From positions 1 to 64,000 of the forward strand of contig JADJHE010000013.1 of assembly GCA_016707685.1 (NCBI GenBank): DNA of 64,000 nt. Direction: 5' to 3'. Both the position numbers and the translations under genes were made by a program. Each line of letters begins with the position of its first letter. The first letter of the stretch is position 1. The notes below the pieces were generated by a model that saw nothing but the letters and a program-made list of their open reading frames with translations, was not told the origin of the DNA and searched no databases. This DNA comes from Bacteroidota bacterium. Its GTDB lineage: Bacteria; Bacteroidota; Bacteroidia; 2-12-FULL-35-15. This document shows, piece by piece, positions 10,552 to 20,008 of the stretch.

Positions 10552-11823
10552 CTATAACTCATCCAAAAACACCTCAATGGCATTATAAATATAATCTAAA
10601 TCTTCATCTTTTATGCAATAAGGTGGCAATACATAGTCAATATTACCCAGTGGACGAAGAATAATTCCTTTTGAAATAAAGAAGGCACTGATTTGTTCCG
10701 ACAATGAATTCAAATAATTTGTATGCTCTTCGGTTTTTACTTCAAATGCGATGATTGTACCCAGTTGTCGGGCATCAATTAATGCTTTATGACTTTTTAT
10801 TTTTTGTAAAAACTTATCGTGTTTTTTTTCTATACGATGAACATTTTCAAAAGCGTCTGGTAAATCAAACAAATCCAAACTTGCCAATGCAGCCGAACAA
10901 GCTGTTGTGTTAGCCGTATAGGAATGTCCATGAAAAAACGTTTTCATTTTATCATCGCTAATAAATGCTTCATATATAAAATCAGCACAACTGGTAACAC
11001 CCAATGGCATTACACCACCTGTTAATCCTTTACTCAAACAAACAATATCCGGTTTGTGCATTAAATAATCCGAAGCAAAAAACTTACCTGTACGCCCAAA
11101 GCCAGTCATTACTTCATCTGCAATGGTTATAACATTGTTTTCGCGACAATGTTTAATCATCTCATCCAATACTTTTTCGGAATACATTACCATTCCTCCT
11201 GCTCCTTGCACCAATGGTTCAAAAATGAATGCAGCAATCTCCTGCTCTGCTATGGCCTTTTTCAACGCATCCATCGTTTCTTTTTCCGAACCTTTTACTG
11301 GAACAGGAATATGAATAACATCAAACAATAATTTTGAAAATGGCAAATTAAACGCATTGCGGGCTCCAACACTCATACCACCAAATGTGTCGCCATGGTA
11401 GGCATTTTCGAATGCAATGATTTTAGTTTTAACACTATTCTTGTTACTCCAATATTGAAATGCCATTTTTAAAGCGACTTCAACAGCAGTTGAACCATTA
11501 TCGGAATAAAATATTTTGGATTGATTATCGGGTAAACGTTTTAATAATCGCTCTGCCAATTGCACCGCTGGTTCATGCGTAAATCCTGAAAAGATAGCAT
11601 GTTCAAGGGTAAACAACTGTTCTGATATTTTTTTTGCTAAATACGGATGTGCATGTCCATGAACATTCACCCACCAACTTGCCATGCCATCAATGTATCT
11701 TTTTCCTTTCTCATCAAATAAATAAGCTCCTTCGCCTCTAACAATAGGAATTGGCAATGGAGCCGTTTTGATTTGTGTAAACGGATGCCAAACTACTTTC
11801 TTATCTCTTTCCTGTAAATTCAT
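10552..11823 (-). CDS. bioA: Adenosylmethionine-8-amino-7-oxononanoate aminotransferase (BioA)
   Basis: BioA converts 7-keto-8-aminopelargonate to 7,8-diaminopelargonate in biotin synthesis, normally using S-adenosylmethionine as amino donor. The 423-residue protein is a class III PLP aminotransferase. It has WHPFTQIKTAPLPIPIVRGE at the start, DGMASWWVNVHGHAHP, the PLP-binding YHGDTFGGMSVG, the IADEVMTGFGRTGKFFA cofactor aspartate region, and Schiff-base Lys265 in CLSKGLTGG. HGHSYTANTTACSAALASLD is typical of BioA. No other bio genes are nearby. It is divergent from trmD across 65 bases. No biotin operator is recognisable by eye. Confidence 0.93.
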   Translation of the reverse strand: MNLQERDKKVVWHPFTQIKTAPLPIPIVRGEGAYLFDEKGKRYIDGMASWWVNVHGHAHPYLAKKISEQLFTLEHAIFSGFTHEPAVQLAERLLKRLPDNQSKIFYSDNGSTAVEVALKMAFQYWSNKNSVKTKIIAFENAYHGDTFGGMSVGARNAFNLPFSKLLFDVIHIPVPVKGSEKETMDALKKAIAEQEIAAFIFEPLVQGAGGMVMYSEKVLDEMIKHCRENNVITIADEVMTGFGRTGKFFASDYLMHKPDIVCLSKGLTGGVMPLGVTSCADFIYEAFISDDKMKTFFHGHSYTANTTACSAALASLDLFDLPDAFENVHRIEKKHDKFLQKIKSHKALIDARQLGTIIAFEVKTEEHTNYLNSLSEQISAFFISKGIILRPLGNIDYVLPPYCIKDEDLDYIYNAIEVFLDEL

Positions 11824-11876
11824 TTGCTGTAAATATCCGAATTTTTTTCAAGTTTATTCGGTTTCAAATTTTCAAT

Positions 11877-11884
11877 TACCTTTG
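11877..11884 (+). promoter_or_regulatory. Candidate -7 promoter element for trmD
   Basis: TACCTTTG matches the Bacteroidota -7 consensus TAnnTTTG exactly. It lies only four bases before the trmD ATG, so the transcript would have almost no leader. A clear TTTG -33 element at the usual spacing is not visible. Confidence 0.45.
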
Positions 11885-11888
11885 CAGC

Positions 11889-12563
11889 ATGCGTATCGAT
11901 ATCATTACCGTATTGCCACAATTATTAGAAAGTCCATTTCAGCACAGTATCTTAAAACGTGCAATTGATAAAGGACTTGTAGAAGTTAACCTTATTAACT
12001 TGCGCGATTATTCCACACACAAACAAAAAAGTGTGGATGACTATGCATTTGGAGGTGGTGCAGGAATGGTAATGAGCATCGAGCCTATTGCTAATTGCAT
12101 CAATGCATTGAAAGCAGAGCGCAACTACGATGAAATTATTTACACATCACCCGATGGTGAAACATTGAACCAAAAAATAAGCAATCAGCTTTCAACGGTA
12201 AACAATATCATGATTCTTTGTGGTCATTACAAAGGCGTTGATCAACGTGTGCGCGACCATTTTATTACCCGTGAAATTTCAATTGGTGATTATGTGCTTT
12301 CTGGTGGTGAATTAGCAGCAGCAGTAATTTGTGATAGTGTTATCCGTATTATTCCAGGTGCAATATCTGATGAAACATCTGCTTTGACCGATTCATTTCA
12401 AGATAATTTATTAGCACCACCCGTTTATACACGTCCAGCAGAATACAACGGATGGAAAGTTCCTGAGATTTTATTGTCGGGACATGCCGAAAAAATAGAC
12501 AATTGGCGCCATGAACAAAGTTTGGAACGAACAAAAGAAAGAAGACCTGATTTGTTGAAGTGA
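11889..12563 (+). CDS. trmD: tRNA (guanine-N1)-methyltransferase TrmD
   Basis: TrmD methylates G37 of tRNAs next to the anticodon using S-adenosylmethionine. The 224-residue protein has the SPOUT trefoil-knot motifs: MRIDIITVLPQLLESPF at the N-terminus, VDDYAFGGGAGMVM, ILCGHYKGVDQRV, and SIGDYVLSGGELAA, followed by the C-terminal domain with GWKVPEILLSGHAEKI and WRHEQSLERTKERRPDLL. Its length is typical. It stands alone here, not in the usual rpsP-rimM-trmD-rplS operon. The ATG at 11889 is the only start that gives the conserved N-terminus. Confidence 0.95.
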   Translation: MRIDIITVLPQLLESPFQHSILKRAIDKGLVEVNLINLRDYSTHKQKSVDDYAFGGGAGMVMSIEPIANCINALKAERNYDEIIYTSPDGETLNQKISNQLSTVNNIMILCGHYKGVDQRVRDHFITREISIGDYVLSGGELAAAVICDSVIRIIPGAISDETSALTDSFQDNLLAPPVYTRPAEYNGWKVPEILLSGHAEKIDNWRHEQSLERTKERRPDLLK

Positions 12564-12572
12564 TTTTATTTT

Positions 12573-12640
12573 ACCGCAGAGGCGCTAAGTCGCTAAGACA
12601 AAGTAAACCAAACCGCTAAGGCGCAGAGGCGCAAAGAATG
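12573..12640. repeat. Intergenic repeat, 'ccgctaaggcgcagaggcgcaaag' family
   Basis: Two imperfect copies of the same unit lie here: CCGCAGAGGCGCTAAGTCGC at 12574 and CCGCTAAGGCGCAGAGGCGC at 12613. A further partial copy (CTTAGCGGTTAAACTC, opposite orientation) sits near 12871 just after the hisS stop. I recall elements of this appearance recurring between genes in many Bacteroidota genomes. Only the local repetition is shown here. Confidence 0.5.
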
Positions 12641-12690
12641 TTATCAAAAGAAAAAGCTTTTAAAGTATATTTTTTATTAAGATTGAAGGG

Positions 12691-12845
12691 CTGTGTGTTG
12701 TCATTTCGAGCCTGTCGAGAAACATGGGAGGCTTTAAACACAAAGACACAGAATCAGATAAATTATTGAAAAAATTCAAAAGCCTACACACATTTCTCGA
12801 TACGTTCCGCTGCGCTCCACACTCGAAATGACACACACTGTGTAC
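12691..12845. repeat. Long inverted repeat (REP/MITE-like) between trmD and hisS
   Basis: The left arm, GTGTGTTGTCATTTCGAG followed by CGAGAAACATG, and the right arm, ACATTTCTCG followed by CTCGAAATGACACACAC, are inverted copies separated by about 60 bases. Both arms carry extra inner sequence (CTGT on the left, ATACGTTCCGCTGCGCTCCACA on the right), so the stem has an asymmetric bulge. It lies between two convergent genes. It could form a transcript hairpin or be a small non-autonomous element. Confidence 0.6.
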
Positions 12846-12885
12846 AATTTCAAAATATAATAATTGTTGTCTTAGCGGTTAAACT

Positions 12886-14247
12886 CTATTTCAGCCTCTC
12901 AATAATCTGATCAATCGTCAATTTTTCTTGCTCACCCGATGTCATGTTTTTTAAGGTCAATAAACCTGATTGCATTTCATCGCCACCAATAATAACCACA
13001 AAAGGAACTTTTTTATCATCGGCATAACCCATTTGTTTTTTCATTTTAGCGCTTGCATCGGGATATACTTCGGAGTTGATACCTGCTTTACGAGCATTTG
13101 CTAAAAGAGGCAAACAATAGGCTTGCTCGGTTTCACCAAATGTTACAAATAACAATTTAGTGCTTGCTGTAACGGATTCTGGGAATAAATTTAATTCTAA
13201 TAAAACATCATAAATACGATCGGCACCAAAAGATATACCACACCACTCATGTTTGGTAAACCAAAAATACCTGTTAAATCATCGTAGCGACCGCCACCGG
13301 TGATGCTGCTCGTAAACTCAGAACGAGCATCATTCACTTTTACTTCGAAAATAGTTCCAGTATAGTAATTTTAAACCACGAGCAAGTGTAATGTCAAATT
13401 CACATTTTGCTGAAGCTAACTTACACGGATCAATGCTTGAAACAAATATTCAAGTTCTTCTAAACCTTTTAAACCAATCTGAATATTTAAAAACATCTTT
13501 TTAAGAAATCTTCTTTTTCTTCAGATAAAAGCTGTAAACCCATCAATTAATGTTTGTAATTTTTGAATCGTCTCCTGAGAAATTCTTTTCTTTTAATTCT
13601 GCATAAATTTCTTGACCGATTTTGTCATATTTATCAAGAGCAACAGTAATATCAACTATTCTAGCTTCCTCACCAATTGCAACACCTAATCCTTGTAGAA
13701 TCTTTCGGTTGTTGATTTTAATCATTACCCCCAATCCAAAAGCCGTGAACACATCGTCCATCATTTGTACCAACTCCACTTCATTTAATAAGGAATTACT
13801 TCCAATTACATCGGCATCGCATTGGTAAAATTCACGGTAACGACCTTTTTGTGGACGATCGGCACGCCATACGGGTTGAATTTGGTAGCGCTTAAACGGA
13901 AAAGATAGTTCATGCTGGTGTTGCACCACATAACGTGCAAAAGAAACTGTTAAATCGTAACGAAGCGCTTTTTCGGAGATTTTATTAGTAAGCTGTTTGG
14001 CTTCCAAACTCATATCCACACCATCTTTAAAATCCCCACTATTCAAAATCTTAAAAATCAATTTATCGCCTTCATCGCCATACTTTCCCATTAAGGTTGA
14101 AAGATTCTCCATGGCAGGCGTTTCAATCGGCAAATAGCCATAACGTTGAAACGTTTTTTTGATGGTATCAAATATATAATTACGTCTCACCATTTCTTGT
14201 GGTGAAAAATCGCGGGTTCCTTTTGGTATACTTGGTTTTTGTGCCAT
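12886..14247 (-). CDS. hisS: Histidyl-tRNA synthetase, frameshifted in the middle
   Basis: HisRS charges tRNA-His with histidine and is normally essential and single copy. The N-terminal part (14247 down to about 13543) has SIPKGTRDFSPQEMVRR and motif 2 VWRADRPQKGRYREFYQCDA. The C-terminal part (13155 down to 12886) is the anticodon-binding domain with FVTFGETEQAYCLPLLANAR. The stretch between them carries the diagnostic histidyl motifs in shifting frames: LARGLKYYTG (after correction), GGGRYDDLTGIFGLPN and GISFGADRIYDVLLEL. Both ends are in the same frame and the total is 454 codons, a normal length, so several small indels between 13160 and 13550 cancel. For an essential gene, sequencing error is the likeliest cause. 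Confidence 0.85.
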
Positions 14248-14442
14248 AATTGATTGCTTGTACTAAAATGTCTTTTCTTCCTTCAGAATGCGAATATCGT
14301 GATTTTTTTCATCCATTATCCATGCTATTCATCGATGCTAAATTACCACTCATACCAATTTCGGGTATTTTCCTATAAAAATCGGCAAAAAGTAGCATTC
14401 TGTTTATTAAATTCGCTCCTGAAAAATTTGAAACTAAAATTT

Positions 14443-16590
14443 ATGAAAAAAATACTTACACTGATTGCTTCTGCATTTGTTTTCACAACTGCAATCGCTG
14501 ATGAAGGAATGTGGTTACCAATGCTCCTAAAAAACAATTACGAGCAAATGGTAAAACAAGGATTAAAACTTACTCCTGAACAATTGTATGACATTAACAA
14601 CTCCAGCTTAAAAGATGCCATTGCATGGTTTAATGGTGGTTGTACTTCAGAAATTATCTCTGACCAAGGTTTATTATTAACCAATCACCATTGTGGTTAC
14701 GATGCTATTGCAACACATAGCACAACTGCCGACAATATCCTTGACAATGGTTTTTGGGCAAAATCATTTGCCGAAGAAAAATCGAATCCAGGAATGTGGG
14801 TTTCTATTTTAGTACGCATGGAAGATGTGTCGGACCGAGTAAACAAAGCATTAGAAGGTGTTGATGCAAAAGCATTAGATGCTAAAAAACAAGAGATTTT
14901 TAAAGCAATTCAAGACGAAGCAAGCAAAGAAAATGGCTACATGACACAAGTAAGATCCATGTTCAAAGACAATGCATTTTACTTATTTGTTTTCGAAAAG
15001 TTTACAGATATCCGTTTGGTAGCTGCACCGCCTCAATCGGTTGGTAAATTTGGTGGTGATACCGACAATTGGATGTGGCCACGCCATACTGCCGATTTTT
15101 CGATGTTCCGCATTTATGCAAACAAAGACAACAAACCAGCAACATATTCAAAAGATAATGTGCCTTACAAACCAAAGAAATTTTTACCTGTTTCAATTAA
15201 AGGATTGAATGAAGGTGACTTTACAATGGTTTACGGTTTCCCTGGTCGTACCAACCGTTACGAAACATCATTTGGTGTTCAGTTAGCGATTGACCAAATA
15301 AACCCAGCAATTGTAAAATTGCGTGATGCTCGTTTAACTTCATGGAAAGAAGAAATGGTAAAAAGCGACAGTGTTCGTTTATTGCTTTCTGCAGACTATG
15401 CAAGTATTGCTAACTACTGGAAGTTCTTTATTGGACAAACAGAGCAATTAAAACGAATGAAAGTGGTGGATGAAAAAGTAGCTACAGAAAAGTTATTTGC
15501 TGCATTTGCAAAAGGAAAGCCAGAATACGAAAACGTATTGAGCAATTTCGAAAATGCTTATAAAGCATACAATACATATGCATTACACAATACATTTATG
15601 CGTGAAGGTGTTTCTGGATCTAGCCTAATTGCATATGCTTCATCATACATGCAATTGGAAAAAGCCTTAAAAGCTGAAAAGCCTGACCAAGCACAAATCG
15701 ACAAATTGGTTGCTCAAATCAAAACAAATGGCGAAGAGTTTTACAAGCAGTTTAATGTTGCTTCGGAACAAAAAATATTGGCAAAATTGACTCAGTATTT
15801 TTACGATATGATTCCTGCGAATCAACATCCTCAATATTTGACCGACCTTGTAAAAAAGAACAAAGGAAAAACACACCCTGAAACATTCGAAAAATATGCA
15901 AAGAAAGTAGTGGAGAAAAGCTTTATGGTTACAAATGCAAAACAAGGCAAGTTTTTAGAGAAAGTTGATTTAAAGAAATTGCAAGCAGATCCTGCATTTG
16001 CACATTTCAAAGCATTCTACGACAACTTTATTGCGAACATTAAACCGCACGTTGATGCATTCAATGCGGTGAATAATGCTGAGGGTAAAAAATACATCAA
16101 AGGAATTATGGCAATGAATCCTGGTAAAATTTATTATCCAGATGCGAATGGAACATTGCGTTTAACATACGGAAATATCAAGTCGTATTCTCCAAAAGAT
16201 GGTGTAGATTTTAAATTCTATACTACGATTGATGGTGTAATGGAAAAAGAAAATCCAAACGATTTTGAATTTAAAGTTCCAGCAAAATTGAAAGAACTTT
16301 ACAAAGCGAAAGATTACGGTCAGTATGCAAATGCAAAAGGCGAATTACCAGTTGCAATCATCAGTAATAATGATATTACGGGTGGTAACTCTGGCAGTCC
16401 TGTAATCAATGGCAATGGCGAATTAGTAGGTTTAGCATTTGATGGTAACTGGGAAGCAATGAGTGGAGATATTTACTTTGATAGCAATTACAAACGTACC
16501 ATCAGTAATGATATTCGTTACATCTTATTTATGATTGATAAATTTGGTGGAGCAAGCAACTTGATTAATGAGATGAAGATTGTGAAATAA
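14443..16590 (+). CDS. S46 family dipeptidyl-peptidase (DPP7-like)
   Basis: This is a periplasmic serine exopeptidase that releases dipeptides from peptide N-termini. The 715-residue product starts with a signal peptide ending near IADEGMWLP, the conserved mature start of the family. It has the catalytic His in LTNHHCGYDAI (residues 82-83) and Ser650 in GGNSGSPVINGNGE. The position that separates DPP7 from DPP11 is Gly668 (AFDGNW). As I recall the family, Gly favours hydrophobic P1 residues and Arg favours acidic ones, so DPP7-type specificity is inferred. I chose the ATG at 14443 because it gives a proper signal peptide; a longer reading from 14254 would add 63 implausible residues. A terminator follows directly. 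Confidence 0.9.
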   Translation: MKKILTLIASAFVFTTAIADEGMWLPMLLKNNYEQMVKQGLKLTPEQLYDINNSSLKDAIAWFNGGCTSEIISDQGLLLTNHHCGYDAIATHSTTADNILDNGFWAKSFAEEKSNPGMWVSILVRMEDVSDRVNKALEGVDAKALDAKKQEIFKAIQDEASKENGYMTQVRSMFKDNAFYLFVFEKFTDIRLVAAPPQSVGKFGGDTDNWMWPRHTADFSMFRIYANKDNKPATYSKDNVPYKPKKFLPVSIKGLNEGDFTMVYGFPGRTNRYETSFGVQLAIDQINPAIVKLRDARLTSWKEEMVKSDSVRLLLSADYASIANYWKFFIGQTEQLKRMKVVDEKVATEKLFAAFAKGKPEYENVLSNFENAYKAYNTYALHNTFMREGVSGSSLIAYASSYMQLEKALKAEKPDQAQIDKLVAQIKTNGEEFYKQFNVASEQKILAKLTQYFYDMIPANQHPQYLTDLVKKNKGKTHPETFEKYAKKVVEKSFMVTNAKQGKFLEKVDLKKLQADPAFAHFKAFYDNFIANIKPHVDAFNAVNNAEGKKYIKGIMAMNPGKIYYPDANGTLRLTYGNIKSYSPKDGVDFKFYTTIDGVMEKENPNDFEFKVPAKLKELYKAKDYGQYANAKGELPVAIISNNDITGGNSGSPVINGNGELVGLAFDGNWEAMSGDIYFDSNYKRTISNDIRYILFMIDKFGGASNLINEMKIVK

Positions 16591-16610
16591 TCTTGTTGAA
16601 TTAAAACATA

Positions 16611-16645
16611 AAAAATCCCCTTCCAAATTGGAAGGGGATTTTTTA
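16611..16645. terminator. Bidirectional rho-independent terminator
   Basis: The stem AATCCCCTTCC / GGAAGGGGATT with loop AAATT is flanked by an A run on the left and a T run on the right. It serves both the S46 peptidase gene and the convergent gene whose stop lies at its right edge. Confidence 0.85.
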
Positions 16646-17452
16646 TTTAATTTTCTTCAATATCTTTTTGATATTGCTTTTGATATCTTTTCCAATGATT
16701 GCTTTTGCGATGGAAGGTGAAGAGATGGATGTTTTTACAATTTCCATTTCATCGTTGTAATTAAACTTTAAATCCTTATTAGAATCAGGACGAATTTTCA
16801 TGAGGATGGTGTTTGTTTTTGCATCAATGAACCAATCAACCAATTGTGTTCCATCAGGAGTAATTGGTATCATTGTTTTACCCGACAAATCTGTCAAATA
16901 GACTTTCTCTGCATCATCCTCATTGATATAGCCATCTAAATTGGAATCGTACTCATGAATGCCCATCAAAATAAACCAGTATTTATCTCCTTTGTATTCT
17001 TCATCGTAATAGGGAAAATAAAATTGAGAAATGATGGCAGGCTGCTGAAGCAACAAATGTGTTTCTTCGGTTACTTTATTATAAAAAATAACATTGTTGC
17101 AATTCCCAAATGACAATGCATAAAAATTGTATTTAAAGCTTCGGAATTCGCTTGTAGTGGCACTGTATTCATCAGCGCTTTTGCTTCTTAATCCTCCATT
17201 TTCAACATTTTCCAATGTTTTCATTCCCAATGGAATCAATAAATAATCGGTACTATCCAAATCCATATAATCGCCATACACCAATACTTGTTGGTTTTTA
17301 GCATCTTCTGCTTTTGTAGAGTCTGTAGTTACCAATTGAATTCCAGTTCTGTTCTTATTAGTTTTACCATCAATAAACACTAAAAATATCAATACCAACA
17401 GTGCTCCTACTACACCACCTACTATTATTCCTAAAATTAATTTGCTTTTCAT
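16643..17452 (-). CDS. Hypothetical membrane-anchored protein with a calcium-binding-like loop
   Basis: I do not recognise this family. The 269-residue protein has one N-terminal transmembrane segment (about residues 5-26, LILGIIVGGVVGALLVLIFL) and then a soluble region that should face the periplasm. Near residue 175, YDSNLDGYINEDDAEKVY resembles an EF-hand/dockerin loop with D-x-N-x-D-G spacing. A second acidic stretch, RPDSNKDLKFNYNDE, lies near the C-terminus and is similar in style, so calcium binding is possible. The C-terminus is lysine-rich. I take ATG 17452 as the start because it places the membrane segment at the N-terminus. It ends inside the terminator shared with the S46 peptidase gene. 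Confidence 0.6.
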   Translation of the reverse strand: MKSKLILGIIVGGVVGALLVLIFLVFIDGKTNKNRTGIQLVTTDSTKAEDAKNQQVLVYGDYMDLDSTDYLLIPLGMKTLENVENGGLRSKSADEYSATTSEFRSFKYNFYALSFGNCNNVIFYNKVTEETHLLLQQPAIISQFYFPYYDEEYKGDKYWFILMGIHEYDSNLDGYINEDDAEKVYLTDLSGKTMIPITPDGTQLVDWFIDAKTNTILMKIRPDSNKDLKFNYNDEMEIVKTSISSPSIAKAIIGKDIKSNIKKILKKIK

Positions 17453-17570
17453 GTTGTTTAAAAAAAATGAGGAATTCAAAATTGAATTCCTCATTAAAAT
17501 TAGTTTAAATAATGAACTGTTTATCCTGGAGGCGGCGACAGCGCGGTCATATTGGGCTTGAGAAAACTGA

Positions 17571-19256
17571 TTAAACCGTTAATTTTTTATAACGTACACG
17601 TTTCGGTTCCACATTTCCAAGACGTTTCTTTTTGTTTTCTTCGTATTCAGAATAACCGCCTTCGAAATAATACACTTGTGAATCGCCTTCAAACGCCAGA
17701 ATATGCGTACATACACGATCCAAGAACCAACGATCATGGGAAATAATTACTGCACAACCAGCAAAGTTTTCTAAACCTTCCTCCAATGCACGCAATGTAT
17801 TTACGTCCAAATCATTCGTAGGCTCATCCAGTAACAATACGTTACCTTCTTCTTTTAATGCCATTGCTAAGTGTAAACGGTTACGCTCACCACCTGATAA
17901 AATACCACATTTTTTTCCTTGGTCGGAACCAGCAAAGTTGAAGCGTGAAATGTATGCACGTGAATTCATTTGACGACCACCCATAATAATGTTATCCGCA
18001 CCTCCACTTAATATATCATAAATGGTTTTATTAGGGTCGATGTCTTTATGCGATTGATCCACATAAGCAATTTTAACAGTTGGTCCAACTTTAAATTCCC
18101 CTTTATCAGGTGTTTCTTGTCCCATAATCATACGGAACAAAGTTGTTTTACCCGCACCATTCGGTCCGATGATACCCACAATTCCCGCAGGAGGTAATTT
18201 GAAACTTAAGTTTTCGTATAATAATTTATCGCCAAATGCTTTTGAAATATCAATGGCTTCAATTACTTCATTTCCTAAACGAGGACCGTTTGGAATAAAG
18301 ATTTCTAATTTTTCTTCAATCTCTTTCGCATCTTCACCCAACATTTTTTCATAGTTCTGTAAACGCGCTTTCGATTTAGCCTGACGGCCTTTTGCACCTT
18401 GACGAACCCAATCCAACTCGCGTAACAATGTTTTCTGACGTTTGCTTTCCGTTTTTTCTTCTTGTGCTAAACGTTTTTGTTTTTGATCCAACCATTCCGA
18501 GTAATTTCCTTTCCAAGGAATACCTTCTCCTCTATCCAACTCTAATATCCACCCTGCCACATTGTCTAAGAAATAACGATCATGGGTTACAGCAATAACA
18601 GTTCCTTTGTAATGTTGTAAATGTTGTTCTAACCAATCAACAGATTCTGCATCCAAGTGATTGGTAGGCTCATCTAACAATAAAATTTCTGGTTCTTGAA
18701 TCAATAAACGGCACAATGCAACTCGTCTGCGTTCTCCACCCGACAAATGTTTTACAGGTGAATTACTTTCCGGACAACGCAATGCTTCCATGGCTTGTTC
18801 CAAACGATTGTCCAAATTCCATAAATCCAATTGATCTATTTGTTCTTGCAAATAAGCTTGACGGTTAATCAATTTATCCATCTTATCTGGATCATTCAAA
18901 TATTCTTCTTCAGCAAACTTATTGTTCACCTCATCGTATTCCTTCAAAATATTCACATGCTCTTGTGCACCTTCACGAACAATCTCCAAAACTGTTTTTG
19001 TGTCATCTAAATGAGGCTCTTGTTCCAAATACCCAACACGGTATCCTGGCGAAAAGTGAATCTCACCTTGATAGTTTTTTTCGAGTCCAGCAATAATCTT
19101 CATTAATGTAGATTTACCCGAACCGTTTAAACCTAAAATACCAATTTTTGCTCCGTAGTAAAATGATAAATAAATATCTTTTAGAATGGTTTTGCCTGTA
19201 GGTAACGTACGACTTACGTTTACCATCGAGAAAATAATTTGTCTGCCTTCTGACAT
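17571..19256 (-). CDS. ettA: Energy-dependent translational throttle protein EttA (ABC-F)
   Basis: EttA is a soluble ABC-F ATPase that binds the ribosomal E site and gates translation according to the ATP/ADP ratio. The 561-residue protein has two nucleotide-binding domains: Walker A GLNGSGKST and signature LSGGERRRVALCRLL in the first, and GPNGAGKTT and LSGGERNRLHLAMAL in the second. A charged linker between them contains DWVRQGAKGRQAKSKARLQN. The opening MSEGRQIIFSMVNVSRTLP and the overall length match EttA better than Uup or other ABC-F members. There is no membrane segment. The gene appears to be monocistronic. Confidence 0.93.
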   Translation of the reverse strand: MSEGRQIIFSMVNVSRTLPTGKTILKDIYLSFYYGAKIGILGLNGSGKSTLMKIIAGLEKNYQGEIHFSPGYRVGYLEQEPHLDDTKTVLEIVREGAQEHVNILKEYDEVNNKFAEEEYLNDPDKMDKLINRQAYLQEQIDQLDLWNLDNRLEQAMEALRCPESNSPVKHLSGGERRRVALCRLLIQEPEILLLDEPTNHLDAESVDWLEQHLQHYKGTVIAVTHDRYFLDNVAGWILELDRGEGIPWKGNYSEWLDQKQKRLAQEEKTESKRQKTLLRELDWVRQGAKGRQAKSKARLQNYEKMLGEDAKEIEEKLEIFIPNGPRLGNEVIEAIDISKAFGDKLLYENLSFKLPPAGIVGIIGPNGAGKTTLFRMIMGQETPDKGEFKVGPTVKIAYVDQSHKDIDPNKTIYDILSGGADNIIMGGRQMNSRAYISRFNFAGSDQGKKCGILSGGERNRLHLAMALKEEGNVLLLDEPTNDLDVNTLRALEEGLENFAGCAVIISHDRWFLDRVCTHILAFEGDSQVYYFEGGYSEYEENKKKRLGNVEPKRVRYKKLTV

Positions 19257-19287
19257 GCTTTAGAAATTATAAATGAAAAATTATGAA

Positions 19288-19977
19288 TTATAAATTTTGA
19301 GGTGCAAATATCGTAAAATTTGCCAATAGTTGAACACTATTTTTTGCCAAGTACAAGGGATGTTTTTCGTTGTATTTGCGAAGATAAATAAAAAGCGAAT
19401 CAGCCTTTTTACGTTTTTTTAATTTCATAAATTCCTTGTACAATGCATCATCCTTTTTGAGCAAAAATTCCATTGTTTTTGTATTAAAATCATACACTTT
19501 ATTGGTTGAACTATCGTATACAAACTGACGAAGTTCTTGGTAAGTAGTGTTTATTCCGTAATTGTAACCCATAGGATCGCGGTAAGATGATGTTGGTGTT
19601 GTAACAGTTGCTGCAAAATGACACAAGGAGCCAATTGTATTTAGGCGATTAAATTCTTTATTAAAATTTAGATAAAGAGCTCTGTTTTGACAATAGCCCC
19701 ATACGGTGCTTACCTCCAATGTTTTTTCTACGCCCGCAGCATCTTTGTATTTAATCGTTTTTTGCTCCATTACTTCTTTCAAAAAATCGACTTGATTTAT
19801 GGGAATTGATGTAATAATGTCTGATTTTAAAACAGGTTCATTATTCAGAAAATGTTGCAAGGTTAGAAACACACCCTCCTTAAACTCATAGTCGCGCGAG
19901 TAAGCTACCGAATCCTGAGCAGAAACATTTATTGACAAAACAATAAAAAAGAGTAACTTTATGTATCGATTAATCAT
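19288..19977 (-). CDS. Hypothetical secreted protein
   Basis: I do not recognise this 229-residue protein. It has a signal peptide (MINRYIKLLFFIVLSINVSAQ) with the -SAQ cleavage end common in Bacteroidota. The mature part is mixed and slightly basic, with no membrane segment or known motif. The C-terminal half is lysine-rich around LKKRKKADSLFIYLRKYNEK. The start at 19977 lies only 31 bases from the divergent subtilisin-like gene at 20009, so the two promoters must overlap each other or the coding ends. ettA follows it on the same strand, 31 bases away. Confidence 0.6.
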   Translation of the reverse strand: MINRYIKLLFFIVLSINVSAQDSVAYSRDYEFKEGVFLTLQHFLNNEPVLKSDIITSIPINQVDFLKEVMEQKTIKYKDAAGVEKTLEVSTVWGYCQNRALYLNFNKEFNRLNTIGSLCHFAATVTTPTSSYRDPMGYNYGINTTYQELRQFVYDSSTNKVYDFNTKTMEFLLKKDDALYKEFMKLKKRKKADSLFIYLRKYNEKHPLYLAKNSVQLLANFTIFAPQNL

Positions 19978-20008
19978 GAAACAAAGTTCGAAATTTAATT
20001 CTATATCA

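Noticed and set aside
12573..12890. Intergenic repeats considered as a CRISPR array or attachment site
   Set aside because: Repeat copies are few, irregularly spaced and imperfect, and no cas or integrase gene is near.
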